Positions 1-12,840 of a stretch of 64,000 nt of DNA are shown in pieces (position 1 is the first letter of the stretch; each line of letters begins with the position of its first letter). Below the pieces are notes generated by a model. It was not told the DNA's origin and did not search any database. It saw nothing but the letters and a program-made list of their open reading frames with translations. The position numbers and the translations under genes were made by a program. This stretch comes from Antedon mediterranea (taxonomy: Eukaryota; Echinodermata; Crinoidea; Comatulida; Antedonidae): contig NC_092670.1 in the NCBI RefSeq assembly GCF_964355755.1, positions 2,507,001 to 2,571,000 of the forward strand, written 5' to 3'.

Positions 1-56
1 ATTGTACAAAGGGTTTTAAAATTGGTCATTTAAATGTCAGAAGTCTCTATAATAAG

Positions 57-1499
57 GTGGACCATGTTCGGAGTTTACTTTCGGAATGCCGTTTCCATGT
101 TTTAGGAATTAGTGAAACCTGGCTAGATCAAAATATACATAATAGTGAACTTGCAATCCCAGGATACCTATTAGTTAGAACAGACAGAAATAGACACGGA
201 GGTGGGGTGGCTATCTATGTAAACGAAAATGTTGATTTTGATGTCATTGACTTTGGTGAAAATACAATTGAATCGGTATGGATAAAAATTAAGCCGGTTA
301 ACACTAAACCGTTCGTTATAGGTAATGTTTATAGACCACCAAATTCGTGTACTGGATTTGTTGATATAATGCATGATCAAATATCTTTTATACTAGATAG
401 TATAAGAGAGATTATTGTTGTTGGTGACTTAAATTGGAATATATTTGATAGACAGCATTCTCGGAACATTAAAACCCTCCACCAAATTTTCCAATTAAAC
501 CAGTATATTAAAACTCCAACGCGCGTAACGGAAAACAGTAGTAGTTGTATTGATTTAATTTTTTCAGATAGGGATGACTTTATAAGCAAAACTGGAGTTG
601 TACCAATTGGAATTAGCGATCACTCATTGATATATGTAATACGTAAAAAAATTAAAATAAAATTGCCCCCGCGTATTTTACATACGAGAACCTTCCGGAA
701 ATTTAACGAAGATATGTTTATTTCTGATCTTGCATCTGCTCCGTGGAGTATTTGTGAGGCGTCCGAGGATGCTGACGAGGCTTGGGACATTTGGAAACAC
801 ATTTTTACTGATATTTGTGATATTCATGCTCCTATGGTGACGGTCAGGAGGAGGGGAACTGATATTCCATGGCTTACAGACGAATTTGTTTCCCTTTCTT
901 GTGACCGTGATTATTTAAAACAAAAAGCCGAAAAAACTAAGAACATAGATGATTGGAATTCTTACAAAAAGGCAAGAAATAAATTAAATAATTTGTCTAA
1001 ATCACTAAAACGCGACTATATAAATAATAAATTAAAGGATAATGTTAATGACACTAAAACATTATGGAAAACCATGAAAGACTTTTTACCCAATAAAAAG
1101 AAACAAACTAAAACAACTCTCAATGTAAACGGTAATGAAATAAACAATCCAACTGATATTGCTAATCATTTTAATAAATATTTGTGTTCAATTTATAATG
1201 AACTTGCATCCCATTTTAATGACAACCAAAACGATATTACCGTTGAATCGTTATCACAATTTCAACAACGTTTCAACTTTAAAGATATTAATGGAAATGA
1301 AATTGAAGCTTTGTTGGAAAAGTTAGAAATTGGAAAAGCTACTGGAATTGATGGGATTTCCGCTAGGTTACTTAAAATTGCATCTTCACAAATTTCTCAA
1401 AGTCTTGCCTTTTTGTTTAACTGGTCATTAAGATCTGGTGTTATTCCAAGTGAATGGAAATGTGCTAAGGTTACTCCGCTTTATAAAGGAGGATGTTAA
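57..1499 (+). pseudogene. LINE endonuclease plus N-terminal part of RT
   Basis: 480 codons. Residues about 1-200 are the endonuclease/exonuclease/phosphatase fold that nicks target DNA, with SDH near residues 193-195 as the terminal catalytic motif. Residues about 230-400 are a basic linker. Residues about 400-480 begin the RT (IGKATGIDGISARLLK). It stops at a TAA where related elements read through, and the same frame resumes at 1500. The start shown is the first ATG in the window; the real ORF may begin upstream. Confidence 0.85.
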
Positions 1500-1544
1500 C
1501 ATGAACTTAACAACTACCGTCCAATATCTGTTATACCTATTGTT

Positions 1545-2643
1545 ATGAAAGTTTTTGAAAGATGCATCCATAATCAAGTTATGAATCATATAAATGAGTT
1601 TAAATTATTATGTAAAAATCAATCTGGTTTTAGGTCGTTACATTCAACTTCTACTACACTGATAGATGTATGCAATTATATATATAAAAATATTGATAAT
1701 GGCTTGGTAACTGGAGCAATTTTTCTTGACCTAAAAAAGGTAGACCACAATATTTTATTACGTAAATTATGCACCTTTGGAATGATAAACACTGAGCTTG
1801 CATGGTTCAGTAATTATTTAAAAAATCGCAAACAATTTGTTAATTTTAATGGAAAAAAATCTGAAATTTTAAATGTCATCTATGGGGTACCACAAGGCTC
1901 AATTCTTGGCCCTTTGTTGTTTATTTTATGATGATGACTTACATGATAGTGTGGATGGGATTTGTAAAACAGTCCTCTTTTATGCATGTAAATCAAATGA
2001 AGAGCTTACAACAGTTTTAAGTGAACAGTTGGAAAATGTAAAACAATGGTTAGATAAACATAAATTAACTCTAAACATTGATAAAACCAAATACATGCTT
2101 TTTGGTACTCATGCACGTGTTAATAAAACAACAGATGAAACAGTAATTTTTGATAACATTCCGATTGAGAAAGTTGAAACGTTTAAATACTTGGGACTTA
2201 CATTTGATGAACAACTCTCATGGAAAGTACATATTGATTCTATATGTGCAAAACTATCAAAAATTCTACATCTATTTTATAGATTGAAAAGTTTTACATC
2301 TCCTAAAATTATTAAAAAATTATACAATGCTCTATTTTTATCACATATTGACTATTGTTCAACAGTCTGGGGTACTGGTTCAAACGCCCATATTTTAAAA
2401 TTGCAAAGGGTACAAAATAGAGCTGCACGATTAATACTAGGTGCTGATATTCGAACTCCTGTTAGACAAATGCATTATGATTTAGGTTGGCTAACAATTA
2501 AGACAAGAATTGAATATCATACAATTTGCACAATATTTAGATGTTTACAAGAATCTGTACCTTCATACTTATGTGATGTTTTGCAATATATTAGTAGTGT
2601 ACACAATATTCAAACCAGAAACTATGAAAATAATCTGTTGTAA
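1545..2643 (+). pseudogene. LINE reverse transcriptase, C-terminal part, frameshifted
   Basis: Two overlapping frames. The stretch 1545-1931 holds RT boxes including GFRSLHSTSTTLIDV, IFLDLKK and GVPQGSILGPLLF. The stretch from about 1925 to 2643 holds the thumb and C-terminal region (LTLNIDKTKYMLFG, FKYLGLTFDEQLSWKVHI). The expected INDL/YADDT segment between them is deleted or garbled, so no active polymerase could be made. Confidence 0.85.
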
Positions 2644-3096
2644 TTACCCAGATGTAACCTCGAAATATACAAACGTAGTTTTGTTTATTATGGAAGTTCA
2701 CTCTGGAATGGCCTACCTTATGAATTAAGAAAACAAAACAATTATAACCGTTTTAAATCACTTGTTAAGATTCATTTATTGTTGCCGGTTGTCTAGGATG
2801 GTTCCAGTGAAATATATTTAAATATGGTATAAAAGTTATAATAATAATGAGAACATGCATTGAAGTTTAAGTTTTAGTTTAAGTTTAGTTTAAGTTGTTT
2901 GTTTAAATGTGCCGTAGGGCCCCTCGGAAGAGCAGTTATTTTATTACTGAGAGGGCTACCCTACTGAAAGAAAACGAAATAAATAAATAACATGTTGATG
3001 ATCTATACACCTGTAGGCTATAAAAAGGATAGAATTATACATATTAAAATATTTTCAAAAAAAAAAAAATACTCCAGGTAAGTAAAATTATTTTAC

Positions 3097-3956
3097 CCTT
3101 TATTAATTTATTTGCAGCCATTTGGTTGAGCACTTTAGCAAATCTTTCAGTTTTCTCTGGTGTACTATCTATTAGCTTTTCTACCTCCAGAAAGAACACA
3201 AAATCCCATATATCGTTATAATTACTGGAATCTTCAGTATAAAATGCAGCAATTCTAGGTAACTCTGATCCTCCGACATCTCTAAGACACTCAAACAGTT
3301 TTCTACGATACAGTGTTATTAACCTTTTACCACTGGTGGCATTGTATCCAGTGGTGTTTTGCTTATATTTTTCAACCAGCTTCATGGCTGCATCCAGCCC
3401 TGTCAATTCAGATATCTCTAACAAAATTTCCACATCATTAGAGGAGAAATGACCTTGAATATGCAATTTTGAAAGTAATTGTAATGCTGTTGTGCTATCT
3501 GTCAACAACGTGGAAACACTTAGTGTATTGTATAAAAGACACCTTAACCATTTGTATTTCCCTCCAGAATAATGTCTACTAAATTCGTCTAGTAAATCCT
3601 TGAATCTGTCTTCTTGACACGCCTCTTTGAGACTGAAGAATGACAAGTGCATAAATAAATTGACCTACAATATCTCGGATAATAACAGTTTGTTTAACAT
3701 TAATTTTGTTACGTTTAACGTAACAATCACAATTAATTAGGTGATCATTTAGAATAAAATGATCACCTATTGTTATTGTATGAAATCTTTATTCTTACGA
3801 TTCTTCTTTATTTCCGTCTGTACAGATTTTGTGTAACAAATATCTCAAAAAGTTTAATGTCAATGATTACCAAAATTTCACAATGTCTTTCAAATATTTT
3901 AACTTACCAGTAGTTCTAATAAGCTTTTCAGCGTGATCACTCATCCGTGACATCAT
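3097..3956 (-). CDS. Tandem death-effector-like domain protein, first two exons (gene continues beyond)
   Basis: Proposed exon 1 is 3908-3956 (starts MMSRMSDHAEKL, ends at a GTAAGT donor in phase 1). Exon 2 is 3097-3624, with a frame-compatible acceptor; an alternative acceptor lies at 3632. Exon 2 encodes about 176 residues of all-helical character. The first half fits a death effector domain (ALQLLSKLHIQGHFSSNDVE, then a helix ending LVEKYK). The second half has the same layout (NYNDIWDFVFFLEVEKLID, then NQMAANKLIKG). The exon ends at a phase-1 donor (LIKG|GTAAAA). DED proteins mediate caspase-8/FADD-type signalling assemblies by homotypic binding. The family call rests on helix pattern, not on a search. 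Downstream exons are not seen before the LINE at 1-2990, which may sit in an intron. A diverged paralogous exon lies at 33,620-34,145. Confidence 0.6.
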
Positions 3957-5269
3957 TTATACGCCATTTTGTGAAAACACATTATCAATCATATCTCCAT
4001 AATTCATTATCACATATTAATGAAATTCACTACACGTAAACTTCAGGTCAAGGATAAAAATATTAGCAAATAAAAACGCACGCGCATGTAGGATCATGCG
4101 CGTGAAATCGCGCGTTAACAATTTAAAAAGCTCAAAATTAAGTTTTGATCAATTTAGAAAGCGTAAAAAATACCATTTTTTTTGTAAAAATTGCATTCTA
4201 CTCATCTTCCTTAGTACATTCACCAAATTTGAGTCCATTTCGACTTAAAATAGTGCTGTACGAGCACGCTAAAAATGACAAAATGCGCACATTAATTGTA
4301 CAAAAGTGCTAAAAATGGTAAAAATTAAGGCCTTTTTAAAATGAATATAACTTTTCAGAATGGAAGGTGACCCCCAATTTTTTTAACTTATTATTATTAT
4401 AAATGTATATACACATTAGACGTACAAAATAGTATGACGTCATCATTTGGCCACATAAATTTTTTAAATAGGGTTTTTTCCTCTTTTGTCATAGACCACC
4501 ATATTCAACAAAGCGCAACTCGCTTATCTGTGATCGATTTTCTTTTAATTTTTAATATATTCTACCTCAACCAATTATGTTACTTATTTACTGTATGAGT
4601 TTCCAATATATTCATTTTGATGACCGTCATCGCGTCTTAAACTTTGAATAACGGTGGTTATGTAATTTCACCTACAACGTATATTTGAATACCTTACAGC
4701 TCTTCTGAATTAAAGTTTGACCTTGATGTTTATAACTTATTATGAGAGCTGGTGAAATGTAGATATGAATTCACATAAAAACTAGATTTGAACTCGTCAC
4801 TTTGACGAGTTAGTTATCCGTACGACAAACGCCAAGTGCACGTCATACGTTGGAATTTTGCACACAGAAAAAGATCATGGCATTATGACCTTATAACAAA
4901 ACGAAGAGTGCCAGAGGCCTACTAGGTCCCTGGATAAGTTGTTTACCACAATTTAACGCGTAGTTAAATTACACGCACAGTAAAATAGCCAATCAGAACC
5001 TAGTCTTATTTGGCCTGCTACATTATTGAAATAGGTAGGAAATAAATGATTTGGGCTATACCATTCCGTTACAGTCAAAATAAACAGGAAAATCTGAATA
5101 CATATTACATACAGTGTAGAATAGGTGAAATTACGGGACCCGCCATTTATTCCAATTTTTAACATGGCAACGGTATCAAAATGAAAATCTAAGATAGCAA
5201 TTTCTGAATCAACGTGTAGAAGAAATTTGAATACGTAAAATATAGATGCGCGTTCTTTTAAATTTTATT
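3957..5269. other. Non-coding; diverged CpG-hairpin repeat
   Basis: No gene seen. CpG-rich words at 4078-4120 and the segment 4778-4890 (hairpin AACTCGTC...GACGAGTT, then a block containing GTGCACGTCATACGTT) recur at 10,974-11,080. This marks a dispersed repeat family. The segment just upstream of 3956 would hold the promoter of the minus-strand DED-like gene, but no clear core element is visible. Confidence 0.5.
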
Positions 5270-5580
5270 GATTTATTTATTTATTCAATTTCTGCCATAT
5301 ACATAACAAAGAAGACAAAAACAATTATAAAAGGAGGCACGGAAAGACCAAACAGGTGCTATACACCTATGCTAGTTGGTCAACTCAGAACAGAGAAAAA
5401 TAAATAAAATTACGTTCTACAAAAAAAGCATCGACAAGTAAGCGACCAACTACACACATTTTCAATATCAAAATTATTTTAAAAATAAATATTGAGATAA
5501 TTAAGTAATTTGGTTTTAAAAGAACTAACAGAAATATTTAAGTTGCGGATTTCACTGGGTAAGTTATTCCAAATGTGATG
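5270..5580 (-). mobile_element. 5'-truncated LINE, 3' end only
   Basis: On the minus strand about 30 codons match the typical LINE ORF2 C-terminus (IWNNLPSEIRNLNISVSSFK). An AT-rich 3' UTR follows, ending in TTTA-type repeats near 5270-5285. Only the extreme 3' end is present, as expected from incomplete target-primed reverse transcription. Confidence 0.65.
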
Positions 5581-5622
5581 AACTATGACACAAATATGAA
5601 AATACGACTTTTATATTCAACT

Positions 5623-5650
5623 GGCCATTTTGAAATTCAAAATGGCCATT
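5623..5650. repeat. Short perfect palindrome
   Basis: The arms GGCCATTTTGAA and TTCAAAATGGCC flank a single A. It could form a hairpin or cruciform. It lies just upstream of the truncated minus-strand LINE; no function is evident. Confidence 0.6.
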
Positions 5651-5799
5651 TTTTTAAAATGTGTTAAATTTCTTATTAAAACGTGTGTAAGTTAAATAAA
5701 ATTAGATTGAAATACACAAAATGATATTCTTATGACAACAACATGGTGATTAACACAAAATGTTGACCATCAGGAGGTCTACAGTACTGACAGTACACT

Positions 5800-7060
5800 T
5801 CTTCATATTAAAACATCTCATAAACTTCTTCAGTTAAATGACAACTAACTCTGCCAAAGTCCTTCAATGAAATATTTCTAATCTTGAATGCGATACAGTA
5901 ATTTGACCTTCCTTCGTTTTCTACTACTGTATCCATCAAACTTCCACAGACTGATCTGCAATCCCAACAAGCTTGTTCAGAAACAAATTGGCAAAAAAGT
6001 ACTGTAAAAGTCACCTGTATTCACCGTCATATTTTTGGCCAATATTCATCTTTTTCTTAGGATCCCATATAGACAGTTTGCCTTCTACAAGACTTTTACT
6101 AATGCCTCAAACATTTTCTGTCCAATTTCATCATGCCATGGCCAACAAACACCTTTGTGCGAATTGCAGCATTCTTCATTAATCAGGATATCATCTCTCT
6201 TTAAATGTTGGCTTTCAAACTCATCAACTAGATTTGCCAGCTCTGATGAAATCAATAATTTGTGTTATTCCAATGATACCACGCTCAATGACCCTGATCA
6301 ATTGATGTAAATCCAGCAAGTCCCACACATACATGTCCTCTCATAAACTCCAATATCTGTAATTTGTTTCAGTAATCTGTTGAAATTGATACAGCGGAAG
6401 TAACCGGTCGTAGTTCAGGTGGTCAAGAGCGAAGAAATATTTGATAAAAGCATGTGTACTTTCCATGTGTGCAGATATCGTTTTTTTGTGTCTCGGACAT
6501 ATATAGGGATATAGTTTAACCACATCATTTAGATTTCGTCGACTCTCTGTATTCAAGTTAATATCTTTATGATCAGCCTCTTTCAAACAAAATGATATTT
6601 AACTTAGAATCTCTTTCTCCGTCTACACTTGTAGAAGCAAGTTGTAGAGAGAAAGCAGAATTAGTGTGCTTCTTTCCTTCCTTCGTTTTCTACTACTGTA
6701 TCCATCAAACTTCCACAGACTGATCTGCGATCCAAACAAGCTTGTTCAGAAACAAATTGGCAAAAGTACTGCAATACTTCATTTCACCGCCAAATAATCT
6801 CTATAGGAGTCCTCTTTTACTTTGATAAGTTTGTCACCTGTATTCACCGTCATATATATTTTTTGCCAATATTCATCTTTTTCTTAGGATCCCATATAGA
6901 CAGTTTGCCTTCTACAAGACTTTTACTAATGCCTCAAACATTTTCTGTCCAATTTCATCATGCCATGGCCAACAAACTAACACGTTTGTGCGAATTGCAG
7001 TATTCTTCATTAATCGGGATATCATCTCTAAGATATTTGTGTCAGTGGTTGTATAGGTAA
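5800..7060 (-). pseudogene. Duplicated coding-like segments of unknown protein
   Basis: The segments 5905-6195 and 6680-7025 are diverged direct duplicates. Translated on the minus strand both give the same broken peptides, for example CWPWHDEIGQKMFEALVKVL, KKMNIGQKYDGEYR, and CQFVSEQAC followed by RSVCGSLMDTVVENEGR. Stops and frameshifts differ between the copies. The conserved peptides suggest decayed exons of a host or transposon protein. I do not recognise the family. Confidence 0.4.
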
Positions 7061-7489
7061 TACAAGTTCAGTTTCAACAGAAGCAGTGCCCTCAACACTA
7101 TTTTCAGAATGCTACATTTCCAAAAGCCATATAGTTCACCGGGTCGACATAATAATTGCTTCTTGATGTCATCTCTGTCCACCTCCACTCATCTCGGGCA
7201 AGAGTCATCACCAGGCATTTTTGTCTTTCCCTAGTACATGAGTTTTTATACCACAACCATGTGCACTCATCAAACTAGTGTATAATGGTGGTCTATCTGT
7301 AGGGGTATATTGCTATGTAATTCAATGTCTGAACCTTCAGGGCCATAGTCACCAGTATGGTTGGTAAGTTTTCAACCTGTCAACTTTTGGCAGAAGCTTG
7401 AAGGAAATAAAGATACAGCTCATTCACAAGGTTATTCATAGGCAGCATTAACTCCTACTTCTCATCTTCTACAATCTCAACCGATTTCA

Positions 7490-9690
7490 TTAGGTGCTTT
7501 TGTGTAACCAAGTTTTTTCGAAAATCACAAAATGGTCTAAAACGTCTCCAAATGCGATTTGAAGCTATTCTAAGCACTTTTGTGTTTTTATGTTAACAAG
7601 TTTTTTCGAAAATCACAAAATGGTCTAAAACGTCTACAAATGCGATTTGAAGCTATTCTAAGCACTTTGGTGTTTTTATGGTAACAAGTTTTTTCGAAAA
7701 TCACAAAATGGTCTAAAACGTCTCCAAATGCGATTTGAAGCTATTCTGTATACTTTGATGTTTTTATGTTAACAAGTTTTTTCGAAAATCACTAAAACGG
7801 TCTAAAACGTCTCCAAATGCGATTTGAAGCTATTCTAAGCACTTTGGTGTTTTTATGTTAACAAGTTTTTTCGAAAATCACAAAATGGTCTAAAACGTCT
7901 CCAAATGCGATTTGAAGCTATTCTAAGCACTTTGCTGTTTTGTGTGAAAAATTTTTGTCGAAATGCTCAAAATGGTCAAAAACGTTTTTAAATACGATAT
8001 TAAGCTATTTTGTGCTGTTTGATGTTTTTGTGTCAAAAGTTTTATCGAAATGCTCAAAATGGTCTAAAACGGTTTCTAATGTGATTTTAAGCACTTTGAT
8101 GTTTTTTTGTTAACAAGTTTTTTCGAAAATCACAAAATGGTCTAAAACGTCTATAAATGCGATTTGAAGCTATTCTAAGCACTTTGCTGTTTTGTGTGAA
8201 AAATTTTTGTCAAAATGGTCAAAAACGTTTTTAAATACGATATTAAGCTATTTTGTGCTCTTTGATGTTTTTGTGTGAAAAGTTTTATCGAAATTCTCAA
8301 AATGGTCTAAAACGGTTTCTAATGTGATTTTAAGCATTTCGACAAAAATTTTTCACACAAAACAGCAAAGTGTACAGAATAGCTTCAAATCGCATTTGGA
8401 GACGTTTTAGACCATTTTGTGATTTTCGATAAAACTTGTTAACATAAAAACACCAATGTGCTAAGAATAGCTTAAAATCGCATTTGGAGACATTTTAGAC
8501 CATTTTGTGATTTTCGAAAAAACTTGTTAACATAGAAACACAAAAGTGCTTAGAATAGCTTCAAATCGCATTTGTAGACGTTTTAGACCATTTTGTGATT
8601 TTCGAAAAAACTTGTTAACATAAAAACACAAAAGTGCTTAGAATAGCTTAAAATCGCATTTGGAGACGTTTTAGACCATTTTGTGATTTTCGAAAAAACT
8701 TATAAACATAAAAACACCAAAGTGCTTAGAATAGCTTCAAATCGCATTTGGAGACGTTTTAGACCATTTTGTGATTTTCGAAAAAACTTGTTAACATAAA
8801 AACATCAAAGTGTACAGAATAGCTTAAAATCGCATTTGGAGACGTTTTTGACCGTTTTGTGATTTTTGAAAAAACTTGTTAACATAAAAACACAAAAGTG
8901 CTTAGAATAGTTTCAAATCGCATTTGGAGATGTTTTAGACCATTTTGTGATTTTCGAAAAAACTTATAAACATAAAAACACCAAAGTGCTTAGAATAGCT
9001 TCAAATCGCATTTGGAGACGTTTTAGACCATTTTGTGATTTTCGAAAAAACTTGTTAACATAAAAACATCAAAGTGTACAGAATAGCTTAAAATCGCATT
9101 TGGAGACGTTTTTGACCGTTTTGTGATTTTTGAAAAAACTTGTTAACATAAAAACACAAAAGTGCTTAGAATAGTTTCAAATCGCATTTGGAGATGTTTT
9201 AGACCATTTTGTGATTTTCGAAAAAACTTATAAACATAAAAACACCAAAGTGCTTAGAATAGCTTCAAATCGCATTTGGAGACGTTTTAGACCATTTTGT
9301 GATTTTCGAAAAAACTTGTTAACATAAAAACATCAAAGTGTACAGAATAGCTTAAAATCGCATTTGGAGACGTTTTTGACCGTTTTGTGATTTTCGAAAA
9401 AACTTGTTAACATAAAAACACAAAAGTGCTTAGAATAGTTTCAAATCGCATTTGGAGATGTTTTAGACCATTTTGTGATTTTCGAAAAAACTTGTTAACA
9501 TAAAAACACCAAAGTGCTTAGAATAGCTTCAAATCGCATTTTGAGACGTTTTAGACCGTTTTGTGATTTTCGAAAAAACTTGTTAACATAAAAACATCAA
9601 AGTGTACAGAATAGCTTCAAAATGGTCAAAAACGTTTTTAAATACGATATTAAGCTATTTTGTGCTCTTTGATGTTTTTGTGTCAAAAGT
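7490..9690. repeat. 88-bp satellite with head-to-head inversion and 264-bp higher-order repeat
   Basis: Monomers of 88 bp (spacing 7595 to 7683) contain AAAATGGTCTAAAACGTC and GCGATTTGAAGCTATTCTAAG. Copies run in one orientation from about 7500 to 8335 and inverted from about 8336 to 9620. In the inverted arm a three-monomer unit of 264 bp repeats: the variant CTTATAAACAT falls at 8699, 8963 and 9227. Diverged monomers with AAATACGATATTAAGC lie near the centre and at 9621-9690. The array abuts the Helitron-like body at about 9700. Confidence 0.9.
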
Positions 9691-9699
9691 TTTATCGAA

Positions 9700-10348
9700 A
9701 TGCACAATGGAAAAACTTTGGAACAAATCTCTGCCTTGGATACCTACCTGAACTATCTCAGATGTACCGCGAAATGTAAATTTGATAACAGTTTTCACTA
9801 TTACGATATTGTTCCATATTTCTTTCTTAGGAATATATTATAAAGAGTTTTAAAACAAAATTTCTGATTTCATCGGTAGATTTTCAACTCAATTTCAATT
9901 GTACGCGGTCAAAGTAATTTCCGGGTTCACGATGAGTTCACAGGTTCACCTTGCAACTACACAATTATACTATTTGTAATAGAATTCATCACACTGTTAA
10001 CTACAATTTACCAAGCATTTGTTATTATTTTTTACCACTTTTCATATCTATTAGAGGATTTTATTTGATAATAAATGTTACAATATTATTAAAACTAAAA
10101 AATCCCTCGAATAAGCATCTCTCTCAAATGAACTTTGCCTCCGCCATCCTATAAGGGCCCTACAAAACAATAAACACTATACTTTAAAATGTTATTAATC
10201 ATCTAAGACACTGTGAAACAGAGTAGGTTTTTTTTTTTAATGGTAACCGACAGAAAACGTACAAAGAGAACGTCATTCTAAAACCTTTTTACCCGAGTCA
10301 TTATCATTCCGAGAACCATCGTTTACACTCCTTGCCCACCCTCTAGTT
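9700..10348 (+). mobile_element. Helitron-like non-autonomous element, copy A (5' end replaced by satellite)
   Basis: The body from 9700 to 10,348 matches, in opposite orientation, the element at 26,469-27,316. Shared blocks include AAATCTC.GCCTTGGATACC, ATTAATCATCTAAGACACTG and TCCGAGAACCATCG. It ends CACCCTCTAG followed by T, the CTAG/T terminus expected of Helitron-type elements. The terminal hairpin seen in the other copies is lost here. Its 5' end merges with the 88-bp satellite instead of the TCTATATATAAATT terminus. Confidence 0.6.
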
Positions 10349-12600
10349 AGACGTAATTGTTGTTGAATATTTGATATAAATTGGTACGTAAGTTGTTCCA
10401 TACTTTTGCAACTCCAACTTTGAACGATTAGTTAAGACTCTTAAGAGTCATAGTGGGGTATTATATATCTGTTATATAGAGAACATTGACAACTTTAGAC
10501 AGCCTTATATAAATCGCGCGAAAAAAATTGTTTTCAACGCTACATGCGCACCGCGCGCGTAAAATATTGGGCGCACATGGAAATTTTTTACATGCTCAAA
10601 ATTACATGAAACGCGTAGAAAGTTGATTAGAAATTGATTTTTCGCATTTTAAAATTGTAAACGTGCATGCGCGCGCAACTTCGTGTGAAACATGCCATTT
10701 TTTTTCCACAGTCAGTTAGCGCAAGATATAAATTAAACTTTTGTTAAGTTTCAATTTAAATTGTTATATGGTGTTCGATCTATGTTAAATACGCGAAATT
10801 CGTAAAAACGCGCGTAAGTCATGTTGCGCAACTCTGTCGTCATTCACAATAGGAAGTGCACAACTTCACGTGAATGCCCATATGTTGACAAAGTTATGAA
10901 ATGTTAACTTTACACGTTTTAGAGATACGCTCTGCACAAAAATGACAGAAAGAAAGAAGAATACAGACCAAACTAGATTTGAACTCGTCACTACGGACGA
11001 GTTAGGTTATCCGCAGCGCAAAAGCCACGTGCACGTCATACGTTAGAATATTGCGCGCAGAAAAACGATTATGCCATTGAAAAAATGTTAGAGCGCTCTC
11101 TATTTTGTGTCAGGTCAAAGTGTATACGGTATACACTATACTGTATACGTACTACGTACAGTTCAGAATAGGTGAAAATAAGTGACCAAAGTTATTGACA
11201 CTTTTGAACATGATGACGTCATAACAATTTTTAAAATGGTGAATCATGCGAAAGATAATTGATTGACCTAGACAATATAAAGAAATGGAGGGCAATGGAA
11301 TACGGATAAGTGGAGATGCGCTCTATTAAATGTGATGAGCTATGACAAAAGAGAAAAGAATCCAATATTTTATATTCGAGTGGCCATACGATGACGTCAC
11401 AATGTCCGGTTAGCTATATTGATTCATGATTCGATATCTACAACTCATCTACTTCCAGAATATGTAATTTAAAAAAAGTTCACCACGTAGTTTAGAATCT
11501 ATGACTGTTTAAAAAAAGGCATAATTTTCACAAATTTTTGTACATTTTCATCAAAAACGCGCGCAAATTTTTCAATTCTACGTGCTCGTATGACGTGATT
11601 TTAAGTCGGAATTGTTTGAAAGTTGGTAAAATTACTAGAAAAGGCTGAAAAAACAAAAATCAAGCAAAAATAGATGTTTTTTGCGCTACGTGCGCACGCA
11701 CGCGTAAAAAAAATGCGCACCCGTGGGAATTTTTGAAATGCTCAAAATTACATGAAACGCGTAAAAAGTTGATTAGAAGTTGATTTTTCGCTTGTTGAAA
11801 TTTTAAACGCGCGTGCACGCGTAACTTTCTGTGAAACATGCCATTTTTAATCTATAGAACGTTTGCCCTTGATATAACTTAAATTTTCACCAAGTGTTAT
11901 TACAAAGTGACTTTTATTTTTTATCCTATGATCAATCATTGAAATTCATAAAATCGCGCGTAAGTCACGTTGCGCAACTCTGACGTCATTCAAAATATGG
12001 AGGTGCACAACTTCAGGTAAATGTCCATATAATGACAAAGTTATACAAAAGTTATATTCATAAGCTATAGGGGATATGCTGCTCACAAAATCAGGGAAAG
12101 AAAGAAGAACAAAGAAGATGATGAAAAAAAAAAGATATTTACAATCACATGGGTTATCCTGCAACTAAGTTGCGGATAACCAAAAAAAGATGATGAAACA
12201 GGACAGTTACAAGGAGTTATCCGCTGAATGCGGATACCTAATTAAGCCTATCGGATGTTGTGATATGGCCAGTTGAATTTAAAAAGTAGTTTTTTCATCT
12301 CTTTCGTCACATTTATAACAAATTTCTTCCAAACCTTATATTTTTTTGCTCAATTCATTATCTTTCGAAATTGTCATCTTCAAGTTTATTTTGATAACGT
12401 CATCATACCAAAAAATTAGAACATGGTGTGGTTCCCGTAATTTCACCTATGTTACACTGTATATAGATATACAGTACACTGTACAGTATATATTATGTTC
12501 TATGACACAAAATAGGCACCAATCAGCACCATAAGCACCAGATAAGAGGATTGCATAAATCAATATTTTGCGGTCATATTTAACGTACGTACTTTTTTTT
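10349..12600. repeat. CpG-rich hairpin repeat, two diverged tandem units of about 1.15 kb
   Basis: The block at 10,540-11,000 recurs at 11,685-12,110. Shared words include GCTCAAAATTACATGAAACGC, TGAAACATGCCATTTTT, CGCGCGTAAGTCA.GTTGCGC and GACAAAGTTATA. The units carry terminal hairpins (AACTCGTC...GACGAGTT at about 10,982; GGTTATCC...GGATAACC at 12,152-12,181). No coding capacity is evident. The members at 4.1-4.9 kb and 60.7-61.05 kb look related in architecture. Confidence 0.6.
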
Positions 12601-12840
12601 TAAAAATTAAATCTCACAGAGAAATTCGCAGTAAGATATTCGAGGCCTAATTTAAAAAAAAAATAAATAAATAAAAATGGTACATTATTGAGTGTTTTGT
12701 TTGTCTATGGTGAAAATAAAAGTGGATTTGTTTCTGCTGTCAAAAAGACAAAAGGGACATCCAAGTTCATCAACTCAGTGATTAGCATATTTTTATTGTG
12801 CTATTTGTAGGCTATCTGCCCACCAACTGATTCACGTATA

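Larger units (their letters stand above)
1..2990 (+). mobile_element. Non-LTR retrotransposon (CR1/Jockey-type LINE), decayed, cut by window edge
   Basis: The open frame from 57 encodes an APE-type endonuclease (GISETWLD near the start, GDLNWN, and ISDHSLIYV near residue 195) followed by the reverse transcriptase. An in-frame TAA at 1497-1499 breaks the RT just before the NNYRPIS box. The frame then continues (FLDLKK, GVPQGSILGP) to a frameshift near 1925, and a third frame carries the rest to 2643. The catalytic YADD box is damaged: FYA is followed directly by CKSNEE, so both catalytic aspartates are missing. The 3' UTR ends in an (AAAT)n tail at about 2978-2990. The copy is inactive. The clade is inferred from RT motifs and tail type; the 5' end lies outside the window. 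Confidence 0.9.

Noticed and set aside
7490-9690. CRISPR-like array
   Set aside because: Whole 88-bp monomers repeat without unique spacers; eukaryotic satellite.
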